From positions 28,722-92,721 of the forward strand of contig CAZBDU010000011.1 of assembly GCA_964490725.1 (NCBI GenBank): a stretch of DNA of 64,000 nt, read 5' to 3'. How positions within the stretch are numbered: position 1 is the stretch's first letter; each line of letters begins with the position of its first letter. The translations under genes were made by a program, and so were the position numbers. A model generated the notes under the pieces. That model did not search any database. It saw nothing but the letters and a program-made list of their open reading frames with translations, and was not told the DNA's origin. Shown here one piece after another: positions 26,697-34,291 of the stretch. Source of the stretch: CAZBDU01 sp964490725 (lineage in GTDB: Bacteria; Spirochaetota; Spirochaetia; SZUA-6; DRHE01).

Positions 26697-29051
26697 CTAC
26701 CTCTGTTGGCCCCGTTTCCTGAGGGCTTCGAGAATCTTGTCAGGGGTGATCGGCAGCTCGTTGAACCACACCCCGGTAGCGTGATGTATGGCGTTGCCGA
26801 TGGCAGCGGGTGTTGGAGTGTTGGTCACCTCCGCCCCGCCCCTTGCGCCGAAGGCAAAGTAGGGGTCCGGGCTTTCTACCAGGAACGCATCGATGGGGGG
26901 CATATCCCGGGAGGTGGGTATGCGGTACTGGTGCAGGTTCGTGTTGAGCATCTTGCCCGTCCCCCGATCGTAGATTCCTTCCTCTGACAGGGCGTAGCCC
27001 ACTCCAATTTCGATCCCGCCGACGATCTGGGAGATGCAGAGCTTTGGGTTGATCGCCCGCCCGAGGTCCTGGGCGGCCGTCATCCTGACAATGGTGACCT
27101 CGCCGGTTTCGGTGTCTACCTCCACTTCGGCGGCCTGGGCCCCGAAAGACGAAAACAGGGGAGTCTCGGGGTTGACTTCCCGGGTGCCGCTGCCCCGGAT
27201 TGGACTGCCCGGGTCTATGCCGCTGCAAACGGACCCGTAGGGTATCGACCTGCCGGGATCGGACCTGACGTAGATGCTGCCGTCCCGGGATTGAAGCTCT
27301 CCCGGTGCAACGCCCAGGAGGGGAGCGGCGATCTGGAAGAGCTTCTCGCGAGCCTCCGCGGCGGCCTGGAGGACGGGGGGGCCCATCTCGGCGGTGACCC
27401 TGGAGGAGTGGCAGGCCGGCCCAAAGCGGGTGCCTTCGGTGTCGCCGCAGACCACGCGGATCTCTTCGGGTCTGATGCCCAGCTCCTCGGCGGCGATCAT
27501 GGCGAATATGGTCCGCTGCCCGCCCCCGATGTCCACGACGCCGATATGCAGCGTAGTGGTGCCGTCCTGCTGTATGTCCACATCGGCGTAGGCCTTGTTG
27601 GGCAATTTCCCCGCACTCTGGTGGGCGATGAAGGAAGCCATGCCGATACCCCTCTTCCTGGCTCCCTGTGAAGACCTGGACAGGGTCTCGCGCCTTTCCC
27701 AGCCTATGGCTTCCGTGACCTTCTGCATGCACTTGTCGAGCTGTTTGGCGGACCACGGCACCCGCATTTCCTGCTCCATGAGCTCGGCCTTGGTGTGGGT
27801 GGAGGCATGGGTCTTGTAGTTCTTCATCCTGAGCTCCAGCGGGTCCATGCCGATGGCCTCCGCCAGTCGATCCATGTGCGTCTCCAGGCAGAAGATCGCG
27901 GGCATGTTGAAGGGGGCGCGAAACGGTCCGGTGGTCTGAAGATTGGTGAACACCCCCACCTGCTCGAGGTGGACGTTGGCGCACTCGTAGAGGTTGGAGG
28001 TATGCCAGATGATCCTGTTGGGGTTGTAGTTGTTCCGGCCGGCCGCCGCCCCGATGTTGAGAAGGGCCCGTTCCCGGATGGCTGTCAGCTTGCCGTTCTT
28101 GCGAACGCCGATCTTCAGGTAAACCCTGCAATCGTAGCGATGCGCATGGGTCAGGAACTCCTCGGCCCGGGACCACTCCATGCGCACCGGCCTTCCGGTT
28201 AGCATCGAGAGCCTGGCCGCGTAGTAGCTGATTCGATGCGACCAGCCCTTCGAGCCGAAGCCGCCGCCGAGGTATTGCACGATGACCCGAACCTTGTCGG
28301 GATCCAGATCGAGGGAGCGGGCGAGAGCCAGCTTGGAGTTCCAGACCCCCTGAGCCGCGTCCCACACCGAAAGGATCTGCCCGTTCCAGAGGGCCACGCA
28401 GGCTCGGGTCTGAATGGTGGCGTGGTATTGTGTCGGCGTGAGGTAGGTGTCCTCGACCACGACGTCCGCCTGGGCAAGGCCCTCCTCCGTATCGCCCCGC
28501 CGGAGGATGAACGGCTTCCTGTCGAACAGCTCCCGTCCCGGGTACGCTTCGTCCCCCACCAGGGGAGGGGGAGGATTGTTCAGGGTTTCCTCCAGGTCTA
28601 TCATCGGGGAGAGGACTTCGTACTCCACCTGGATCAGCTCGATTGCCTTCCGCGCCGTGTCCGCATCTTCGGCGGCTACAACCGCCACCTCCTGCCCTTC
28701 ATGCGTGAGGACTTCTGCGAACGCGGGCTCCGGCACCTCGTACCAGTAGGTGCGCCACCCTTCGGAGGTCTCCTTGCTGAGGACCGCTTTCACTCCGGGC
28801 AAGGTCTGGGCCCTGGAGGTGTCGAGCCTTACGATCCTTGCTCTGGGGTGGGGGCAGCGGAGCGTCTTTCCGTACAGCTGACCGGGGAAGCTCAGATCCC
28901 CCGCATAGAGGGCGCTTCCGGTGACCTTTTCCACGCCATCGAGGCGGTTGATCGGCTGACCTACGACGGACAGCTCTCTGCCCAGGGGTGGTGGAGCAGT
29001 GCCCTTGACCAGCAGCTTGTTTTCTTCCTTAGGTTCTTCGGTTTCTTCCAT
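26697..29051 (-). CDS. Molybdenum hydroxylase large (molybdopterin-binding) subunit
   Basis: Catalytic subunit of 784 residues, normal length for the separate-subunit xanthine dehydrogenase/aldehyde oxidase family. Landmarks: RLDGVEKVTGSALYAGDL near the N-terminus, QYLGGGFGSKGW and GPFRAPFNMPAIFCLETHMD for the cofactor region, and FGARGGAEVTNTPTPAA carrying the catalytic glutamate position. The last motif is usually GAKGIGEPP; here the Glu is kept in a G-G-A-E context. Substrate probably a nitrogen heterocycle, judged from neighbours. A coded poly-Glu N-terminus (MEETEEPKEEN) is unusual. Confidence 0.93.
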   Translation of the reverse strand: MEETEEPKEENKLLVKGTAPPPLGRELSVVGQPINRLDGVEKVTGSALYAGDLSFPGQLYGKTLRCPHPRARIVRLDTSRAQTLPGVKAVLSKETSEGWRTYWYEVPEPAFAEVLTHEGQEVAVVAAEDADTARKAIELIQVEYEVLSPMIDLEETLNNPPPPLVGDEAYPGRELFDRKPFILRRGDTEEGLAQADVVVEDTYLTPTQYHATIQTRACVALWNGQILSVWDAAQGVWNSKLALARSLDLDPDKVRVIVQYLGGGFGSKGWSHRISYYAARLSMLTGRPVRMEWSRAEEFLTHAHRYDCRVYLKIGVRKNGKLTAIRERALLNIGAAAGRNNYNPNRIIWHTSNLYECANVHLEQVGVFTNLQTTGPFRAPFNMPAIFCLETHMDRLAEAIGMDPLELRMKNYKTHASTHTKAELMEQEMRVPWSAKQLDKCMQKVTEAIGWERRETLSRSSQGARKRGIGMASFIAHQSAGKLPNKAYADVDIQQDGTTTLHIGVVDIGGGQRTIFAMIAAEELGIRPEEIRVVCGDTEGTRFGPACHSSRVTAEMGPPVLQAAAEAREKLFQIAAPLLGVAPGELQSRDGSIYVRSDPGRSIPYGSVCSGIDPGSPIRGSGTREVNPETPLFSSFGAQAAEVEVDTETGEVTIVRMTAAQDLGRAINPKLCISQIVGGIEIGVGYALSEEGIYDRGTGKMLNTNLHQYRIPTSRDMPPIDAFLVESPDPYFAFGARGGAEVTNTPTPAAIGNAIHHATGVWFNELPITPDKILEALRKRGQQR

Positions 29052-29085
29052 GGCCGATCTACCTTGGCCGATCTACCTTCGACTG

Positions 29086-29559
29086 TCAGCTTGCTCCTCT
29101 GAAGCAAGCGATTGCTGCCTGAACGATGTTGGGAAAACAGCCGCAGCGGCAGGCGTTCCCGTCAATGGCCTTGCGGATCTGCTCTTCGCTGGGCCGGGCA
29201 CAGTGGTCCAGCAGAGCCACGAGTGACATCAGCATTCCCGGAGTGCAGTATCCGCACTGGAAAGCGTCGTGCTCGATGAACGCCTCCTGGAGGGCATGGA
29301 GCCTGCCGTTCTTCGCCAGCCCTTCCACGGTGATCACGTTGCGTCCGGCAGCCTCGACTGCCAGCATCGAGCAGGAATAGACCGCTTCTCCATCCACGAT
29401 TACAGTACAGCTGCCGCACTCACCTCGATTGCACCCCACTTTCGTTCCCGTGAGCTGCAGGTGCCCGCGAAGAAACTCTGCCAGCGTCACTCGTGGCTCC
29501 ACGCTGGCGGTGATGTTTGTTCTGTTCACCGTGAGGGAGATCTGTTTCTGGCAGGGCAT
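29086..29559 (-). CDS. Molybdenum hydroxylase [2Fe-2S] subunit
   Basis: Iron-sulfur subunit of 157 residues. The plant-ferredoxin-type cluster is bound by GCNRGECGSC and the later YSCSML cysteine; the second cluster by FQCGYCTPGM and ACRCGCFPN. It is first in the three-gene minus-strand operon (2Fe-2S, Mo, FAD) and is preceded by an operator-bearing promoter. Confidence 0.95.
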   Translation of the reverse strand: MPCQKQISLTVNRTNITASVEPRVTLAEFLRGHLQLTGTKVGCNRGECGSCTVIVDGEAVYSCSMLAVEAAGRNVITVEGLAKNGRLHALQEAFIEHDAFQCGYCTPGMLMSLVALLDHCARPSEEQIRKAIDGNACRCGCFPNIVQAAIACFRGAS

Positions 29560-29639
29560 CCGGTTTCCTTTCCTGGTCCTGGCGGGTGGAGCTTTCGTTC
29601 CCGGCCTCGCCGGCGCTGAACGGCGCTGCGCGCCCGTTT

Positions 29640-29663
29640 GCTGCTATTCATATGGTGAGTAGC
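29640..29663. promoter_or_regulatory. 24-bp palindromic operator, copy 2
   Basis: Same element as at 25603 and 29757, differing from copy 3 (reverse complement) at two positions only. It is placed downstream of the hydroxylase operon promoter and upstream of the [2Fe-2S] gene. Confidence 0.75.
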
Positions 29664-29676
29664 ACACACAGCGGCC

Positions 29677-29704
29677 AGTATAGCAGGAACCACCGCCTTG
29701 TCAA
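29677..29704 (-). promoter_or_regulatory. Promoter of the molybdenum hydroxylase operon
   Basis: Minus-strand TTGACA (29704-29699) and TATACT (29682-29677) with a 16-bp spacer. It is back-to-back with the transporter promoter, whose -35 box starts at 29727. Confidence 0.78.
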
Positions 29705-29726
29705 GAAGAAAAATCACGGCAGGAAC

Positions 29727-29754
29727 TTGACAACCCTCCGGTTCGTGCTATACT
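29727..29754 (+). promoter_or_regulatory. Promoter of the TctCAB transporter operon
   Basis: TTGACA (29727-29732) and TATACT (29749-29754) with a 16-bp spacer, the same hexamers and spacing as the other two regulon promoters. Confidence 0.78.
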
Positions 29755-29756
29755 TA

Positions 29757-29780
29757 GCTGCTCACCATGTGAATAGCAGC
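29757..29780. promoter_or_regulatory. 24-bp palindromic operator, copy 3
   Basis: The most symmetrical copy, GCTGCTCACC at the left end and GTGAATAGCAGC at the right. It begins two bases after the -10 box, covering the expected transcription start. Confidence 0.78.
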
Positions 29781-29850
29781 GTATCCGAAGGGATTGCAGG
29801 ACCGGGAGTCCTGGGGCGGGGTGGAGCATTGGCACCCACCTGCCAACCGG

Positions 29851-29863
29851 AAAGGAGGTGATC
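29851..29863 (+). other. Perfect anti-16S complement in the transporter leader
   Basis: AAAGGAGGTGATC is a 13-base perfect Shine-Dalgarno sequence, about 67 bases before the tctC start and without a start codon at usual spacing. It may be a standby site, a remnant of a lost small gene, or chance. Confidence 0.3.
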
Positions 29864-29929
29864 TGCGCCCGTCATCGGCAGAGGTAGACGTCCGTGGAGA
29901 TAGAGCTGAATCGCAAAAAAGGAAGGAAC

Positions 29930-30979
29930 ATGATGGAGAGAAGAGTGAAAAGAGGCGCCGTGGCTGTCTGCGCGTTCCTGGTTGGCTTCTTGTTCGCCGG
30001 CCTCATGGCCTACGCAAGCGGTGCGAAGGAGCCGCAGACGGCTGAGGAGTTTTTCAAGGGGAAAACCATCAACTTCATCGTGACCAATGAGCCCGGCAGT
30101 GGGTTTGACACCTACACCCGTGCTGTGGCGCCCTACCTGCAGAAGTACATTCCCGGCTCAAAAGTCATTGTCACCAACATACCCGACGCTGGGGGCATCA
30201 TCGGCCAGAACAAGGTCTACACCGCGGAGCCCAACGGCCTGACGATATGCATGACCAGCGGAGCGGGCATGATGTTTTCCCAGCTTCGTGAACTGCCCGG
30301 CGTGAAGTTCGATCTGCGCAACCACATCTGGCTGGGCAGGGTGGCATCCGAAGTGCATGTGATGATTGTGAGCAAGCAGTCGCCTTTCAGGAGCTTCGAG
30401 GACCTGGTCCGCTACAAGGAACCTTTCAGATTCGCGGCCAGCGGTGTGGGCAGTGACGACTACATCGTGGTGGGCATCATCGCGGACGCGTTGAACCTTC
30501 CTCTCGAACAGATCGTCGGCTACGAAGAAGGCGGGGAGTGGCTGGCCATCGTGAAAGGAGAGGTCTGGGGAGGTCAGGGCAGCTGGGGCTCCACGCGGCA
30601 GTTCATCGAAAGCGGAGACGCGATCCCCGTTCTCCAGATAACGACGGAAAGAAGCCAGCTGCTGCCGGACGTGCCCACAATCGTGGAGGTGGTGGACCAG
30701 GAGCACAAGAGCCTGGCCACGGCCGTGGCCAGCATCTTCGCCTTCGACAGGGTCATCTGCGCTCCTCCGGGTGTTCCCGAGGACAGGGTTGCGTTGTTGC
30801 GGGAAGCGCTGAGAAAGACCTTCGATGATCCGGGATATCAGGAAGATCTGAAGAAGCTGAAACGGGTCCACGTTCCGGCGACGGGTGAGCAGACCGACAC
30901 GATCATGCGCCAGGCTTTCGACCAGGCGGATCTGCTGTCCGATGTCCTGGCCGGGCTTCCGAGGGTGGAGGAAGACTAG
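29930..30979 (+). CDS. tctC: TctC/Bug-type extracytoplasmic binding protein
   Basis: Periplasmic receptor of a tripartite tricarboxylate-type transporter, 349 residues. Signal peptide ends at LMAYASGAKEP, again the cysteine-free spirochaetal motif. The mature protein shows the Bug fold hallmarks INFIVTNEPGSGFDTYTRA, IVTNIPDAGGIIGQN and APPGVPEDRVALLREALRK. Family members bind citrate, aromatic or heteroaromatic carboxylates. ATG at 29930 follows AAGGAAGGA. It is first in the operon behind the regulated promoter, so the cargo is presumably the hydroxylase pathway's substrate. Confidence 0.93.
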   Translation: MMERRVKRGAVAVCAFLVGFLFAGLMAYASGAKEPQTAEEFFKGKTINFIVTNEPGSGFDTYTRAVAPYLQKYIPGSKVIVTNIPDAGGIIGQNKVYTAEPNGLTICMTSGAGMMFSQLRELPGVKFDLRNHIWLGRVASEVHVMIVSKQSPFRSFEDLVRYKEPFRFAASGVGSDDYIVVGIIADALNLPLEQIVGYEEGGEWLAIVKGEVWGGQGSWGSTRQFIESGDAIPVLQITTERSQLLPDVPTIVEVVDQEHKSLATAVASIFAFDRVICAPPGVPEDRVALLREALRKTFDDPGYQEDLKKLKRVHVPATGEQTDTIMRQAFDQADLLSDVLAGLPRVEED

Positions 30980-31098
30980 CGGGTTTGCCCCGAGGACTGG
31001 ACGCCCGCACGACAGGCGCACGCACGGCTTGGAACCCCCAGTCGGACGACAACCGGCTGAGGGTTCCAGCCAAGAACAGCTGACAGAGGGATTGACGC

Positions 31099-32598
31099 AT
31101 GGAACACTTCTGGCTCGGCCTGACTACTCTCATGAACCCCGTTACCCTGCTGTACCTTCTGCTGGGGGTGGTGATCTTCATGATCATCGGTCTGCTGCCC
31201 GGGTTGACGGGACCCGTGGGCATGGCGCTCCTCGTTCCCATCACCTATGGGCTCAGCAGAGACGCCGCTTTTGCCATGCTGGTCGGAGGGCACAGTGCGG
31301 TCATGTTCGCAGGCTCCATCACTGCAATCGTCCTTGGCATCCCGGGAACGGGTCTGAACGTAGCCACCTCCTTCGATGGATTCCCTCTCACCAAACAGGG
31401 TCGAGCGGGTGAGGCCATCGGTGCGGCCGCCTGCTCTTCCGCGATGGGGGGCGCTGTAGGCGCTTTCGTTCTGGCTGGGGCAATCCCAATCATGCGGCCC
31501 CTGGTCCTGGCGTTCGGGCCGCCGGAGATTTTTGCCATATGCCTCCTCGGGGTCGGTACCGTCGCCTTTATCAGCAGGAAGAACGTCCTGAAGGGTCTGC
31601 TCATGGGATTGGTGGGGATCTGGCTCTCCACCGTCGGGTTCAATCCCATCACCGGCAGCCTGCGCTACACGTTCAACATAACCGTGTTGTGGGACGGGGT
31701 AGAGCTGATCGCCGTGATCGTGGGACTGTTCGCCTTCAGCGAGATGATCGAGATGTTCGTCAAGGCGCATTCCATATCCGAGAAGGAGCTGCCCGTCATC
31801 AAGGGAATATTCAAAGGAGTTGCGGCGGTTTTCAAGAACTGGTTTCTCTTTCTTCGCTGCGCGATCATCGGCACGGTTGTAGGAATCATTCCCGGGGTCG
31901 GGGGACCCTCCGCCGTCTTCGTGGCCTACGCCCACGGGGTGTCGACTTCGAGAAACCCGGACAGGTTCGGGAAGGGCGCCATCGAGGGCGTCATAGCCCC
32001 GGAGGCCGCCAATGACGCGAAAGATGGGGGTGCCCTCATACCAACCCTGGCCTTCGGCATTCCGGGAAGCACCACCATGGCCATTCTCATCGCCGCCCTG
32101 TTGATGCACGGCCTCGATCCCGGCCCGGAGCTCCTGCTCAAGCAGCAAACCTTCCTGTTCTCCCTGGTGTGGCTGGTCATATTGGGAGGCATCGTAGGCG
32201 CCGTCGTCGGTACCAGTGCGGCAGGCTTCCTCTCCAAGATCACCACCGTCTCGTACAAGCTGCTGGTACCCTTGATCGTCATTGTCAGTGCGCTGGGATC
32301 TATCGTATACCGGGATCTGTTCAGTGATCTCGTCGTGGCGCTCATATTCGGTGTAGTGGGCTACATCATGAAGAGGCTGGAGTATCCCACCTCGACGCTC
32401 CTCATCGGGCTCATTCTGGGCAACAAGATCGAAAAGTCTCTGTTTGTCTCGGTGGAGCTGTATGGCTACCATTTCCTGGGCCGCCCGATTACCCTGACCA
32501 TACTGATTTTGTTGGCCGCTGTCCTGCTCTGGCCTTTGGTGAGACAGCTGAAAAGGAAATGGGCCGGCAATGACAAGCCGGGGAGCGCGTTGGGATAG
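31099..32598 (+). CDS. tctA: TctA-type large membrane subunit
   Basis: Twelve-helix permease subunit, 499 residues. The repeated family signature is seen as GLLPGLTGPVGMALLVP and IPGVGGPSAVFVAYA, and the second conserved block as GIPGTGLNVATSFDG and GIPGSTTMAILIAAL. Spacing to tctC is 119 bp, longer than usual within an operon, but no terminator is evident. Here the order is C-A-B; many operons have C-B-A. Confidence 0.94.
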   Translation: MEHFWLGLTTLMNPVTLLYLLLGVVIFMIIGLLPGLTGPVGMALLVPITYGLSRDAAFAMLVGGHSAVMFAGSITAIVLGIPGTGLNVATSFDGFPLTKQGRAGEAIGAAACSSAMGGAVGAFVLAGAIPIMRPLVLAFGPPEIFAICLLGVGTVAFISRKNVLKGLLMGLVGIWLSTVGFNPITGSLRYTFNITVLWDGVELIAVIVGLFAFSEMIEMFVKAHSISEKELPVIKGIFKGVAAVFKNWFLFLRCAIIGTVVGIIPGVGGPSAVFVAYAHGVSTSRNPDRFGKGAIEGVIAPEAANDAKDGGALIPTLAFGIPGSTTMAILIAALLMHGLDPGPELLLKQQTFLFSLVWLVILGGIVGAVVGTSAAGFLSKITTVSYKLLVPLIVIVSALGSIVYRDLFSDLVVALIFGVVGYIMKRLEYPTSTLLIGLILGNKIEKSLFVSVELYGYHFLGRPITLTILILLAAVLLWPLVRQLKRKWAGNDKPGSALG

Positions 32599-32660
32599 CA
32601 AGTCATGAGGCGATGAGCTTGGAGCCGACGGTCCGAGATTGATCTCCCAGGAGGTAGTCG

Positions 32661-33185
32661 ATGGCCTTGCCGAAGACCTGGAAACTCAACGGTAACCTGC
32701 TCTTCCTGATAGTCGTGGAGGCTTTCTTTGTATTCATCGGCGTGAGGACACTCGGCTATTCCTTCGTGGCAGCACTGATGCCCGGCATCATCATCGCCTG
32801 CATACTGATCGTTACCACCTCGTTGCTGGTGCGGGAGCTGCTGCGGTTTCGGCGCACCGTCGGAGCCGACGCCGCTCGCAGTGAGCAAGAAGCGCCAACG
32901 GAGACGGAGCCCGCCGCCGGCCACGCCAGGAGGAGGGAACGGGCGAGAGAGCTGGAGATCGTGGGGTGGCTGGTGGCGCTGGTGGTGATGATATATCTGC
33001 TGGGATTCATGGCGGCCATCGCAGTATTCCTTTTCCTGTTTCTCAAGATTCGGTTTTCTTCGCCCTGGATAACGACGATTGCCGCAATTGCGGGGCTGGA
33101 AGCCGGGACCTATCTCGTGTTTGTCGTCTGGTTGCGAACCATGCTCTATCCGGGGCTGCTGTCAAATCTCTTCATTCCCCACTGA
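32661..33185 (+). CDS. tctB: TctB-type small membrane subunit
   Basis: Small four-helix subunit, 174 residues, of the DUF1468/TctB family. It has two N-terminal helices, a charged cytoplasmic linker (EQEAPTETEPAAGHARRRER) and two C-terminal helices ending in LRTMLYPGLLSNLFIPH. ATG at 32661 follows GGAGG. A hairpin downstream ends the operon. Confidence 0.88.
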   Translation: MALPKTWKLNGNLLFLIVVEAFFVFIGVRTLGYSFVAALMPGIIIACILIVTTSLLVRELLRFRRTVGADAARSEQEAPTETEPAAGHARRRERARELEIVGWLVALVVMIYLLGFMAAIAVFLFLFLKIRFSSPWITTIAAIAGLEAGTYLVFVVWLRTMLYPGLLSNLFIPH

Positions 33186-33214
33186 CCCCACTGAGATCTG
33201 GCAGGAGGTGAACG

Positions 33215-33235
33215 GCCGGCCGGCGTTCGGCCGGC
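33215..33235 (+). terminator. Hairpin terminating the TctCAB operon
   Basis: GCCGGCCG (33215-33222) pairs perfectly with CGGCCGGC (33228-33235) around a five-base loop, 30 bp after tctB. Confidence 0.5.
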
Positions 33236-33291
33236 GGCGCCTCCGCACGCATGGTGCGGCTGCCCGGTGGGGAGACAGGCCGCTTTCCTGA

Positions 33292-33486
33292 AAGCCCGAA
33301 ACGGTCGCGCAGGATCGCACCCTCCCGCTCCGAGAGCGTGCGGAGCACCCCGTCAAGCCGGCTGCGCAGGCCACTGGCCAGCAGGGCTTCAGCGGGTCCT
33401 GGCAGGCTCCGGTCGGCCAGCATCGTCACGAAGGGGGACCCAACCTCCGATCCGTGAACCGGACAGTCCAGCGAGAGCACCTCTTG
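33292..33486 (-). pseudogene. Fragment of an RpoD-like sigma factor (regions 3.2-4.1)
   Basis: About 65 residues in one minus-strand frame match the RpoD stretch joining region 3.2 to 4.1: EVLSLDCPVHGSEVG, then MLADRSLPGPAEAL, then LDGVLRTLSEREGAILRDRF followed by GL. The region 4.2 helix-turn-helix is missing because the frame runs into unrelated sequence, and nothing like regions 2 or 3.1 precedes it. There is no plausible start or ribosome-binding site. It is probably a remnant left by rearrangement or transfer. Confidence 0.6.
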
Positions 33487-33616
33487 CCGGCCGCGTGCGG
33501 ATTCCGGACACGAATGGGGACAGCACTGCAGGACCGTCGAAGCCGGCCTTTCCGGTGCCAACCGGCGACCTCCCCCACGGGGCGCTGGGCTCCTCCTCCA
33601 CGGCCGATCATTCTTG

Positions 33617-33645
33617 TTGACAAATCGAATAACTGACGTTATAAT
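33617..33645 (+). promoter_or_regulatory. Consensus sigma-70 promoter of the TetR/ABC operon
   Basis: TTGACA (33617-33622) and TATAAT (33640-33645) with a 17-bp spacer: a perfect match to the consensus at both boxes. Such a strong promoter usually needs a repressor. Confidence 0.85.
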
Positions 33646-33649
33646 AACG
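33637..33649. promoter_or_regulatory. Palindromic operator over the -10 box
   Basis: CGTTAT-A-ATAACG is a perfect 13-bp palindrome covering the -10 box. The next gene encodes a TetR-type repressor, so autorepression is the natural reading. Confidence 0.6.
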
Positions 33650-33679
33650 ATAGTTCTACTACCCGTGTACGGAGGGCCG

Positions 33680-34291
33680 ATGACGCAACGGGTTCAATTC
33701 ACCAGGGAAATGATCGTGGAGGCGGCCTTCGCCTTGACCCGCGAGGTGGGCTGGGCGGGGGTGACCGCCCGCAGCCTCGCAAAGAGACTGGGCAGCTCCA
33801 CCATGCCGATCTACTCCAGCCTGCGCTCCATGGAGGACATCGAGAAGCAGGTCAGGAGGATGGCGGAACGGCTCCTGCTCGACTATCAGAGCCGCAGGTA
33901 CACCCATGAGGCTCCGTTGAACATGGCGGAGGGCTACGTGCGCTTCGCCAAGGAGGAGCCGCAGCTGTTCCGTTTCCTGTACCTGGACCGCCCCTTGAGG
34001 CAACCCCCTGGGACTGGAGAGCACGAAGTGGACGATGCCCACGAAAAGGTCAGCGCCGGGACCACTCTGATACCCCTGGCCGAACAGGTGGCGGTGGCCA
34101 TGCGGGACCCGCGGATCCTCAAGAGCTGGATCTTCACCCACGGGCTGGCCGCCATGATCTCCAGCGGAGTGCTGGACCTGCCGGTGGAGCGCATAAGGAG
34201 CCTCCTCACGGAGGCGGGGGGTGCTTTCTTCCTCTTCGAGGAAGGCTTTAGGAAACAGGCGCGGCCCGCAGGCCGCGAGGAGGAACCGTAG
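33680..34291 (+). CDS. TetR-family transcriptional regulator
   Basis: Repressor of 203 residues. The N-terminal helix-turn-helix is VTARSLAKRLGSSTMPIYSSLRSM; here the usual YxHF recognition element reads IYSSL. The C-terminal ligand domain is poorly conserved, as in the family. ATG at 33680 follows GGAGGG; an upstream in-frame start would lie inside the promoter. The stop codon abuts the ATG of the ABC ATPase gene, so repressor and exporter are one operon. Confidence 0.92.
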   Translation: MTQRVQFTREMIVEAAFALTREVGWAGVTARSLAKRLGSSTMPIYSSLRSMEDIEKQVRRMAERLLLDYQSRRYTHEAPLNMAEGYVRFAKEEPQLFRFLYLDRPLRQPPGTGEHEVDDAHEKVSAGTTLIPLAEQVAVAMRDPRILKSWIFTHGLAAMISSGVLDLPVERIRSLLTEAGGAFFLFEEGFRKQARPAGREEEP

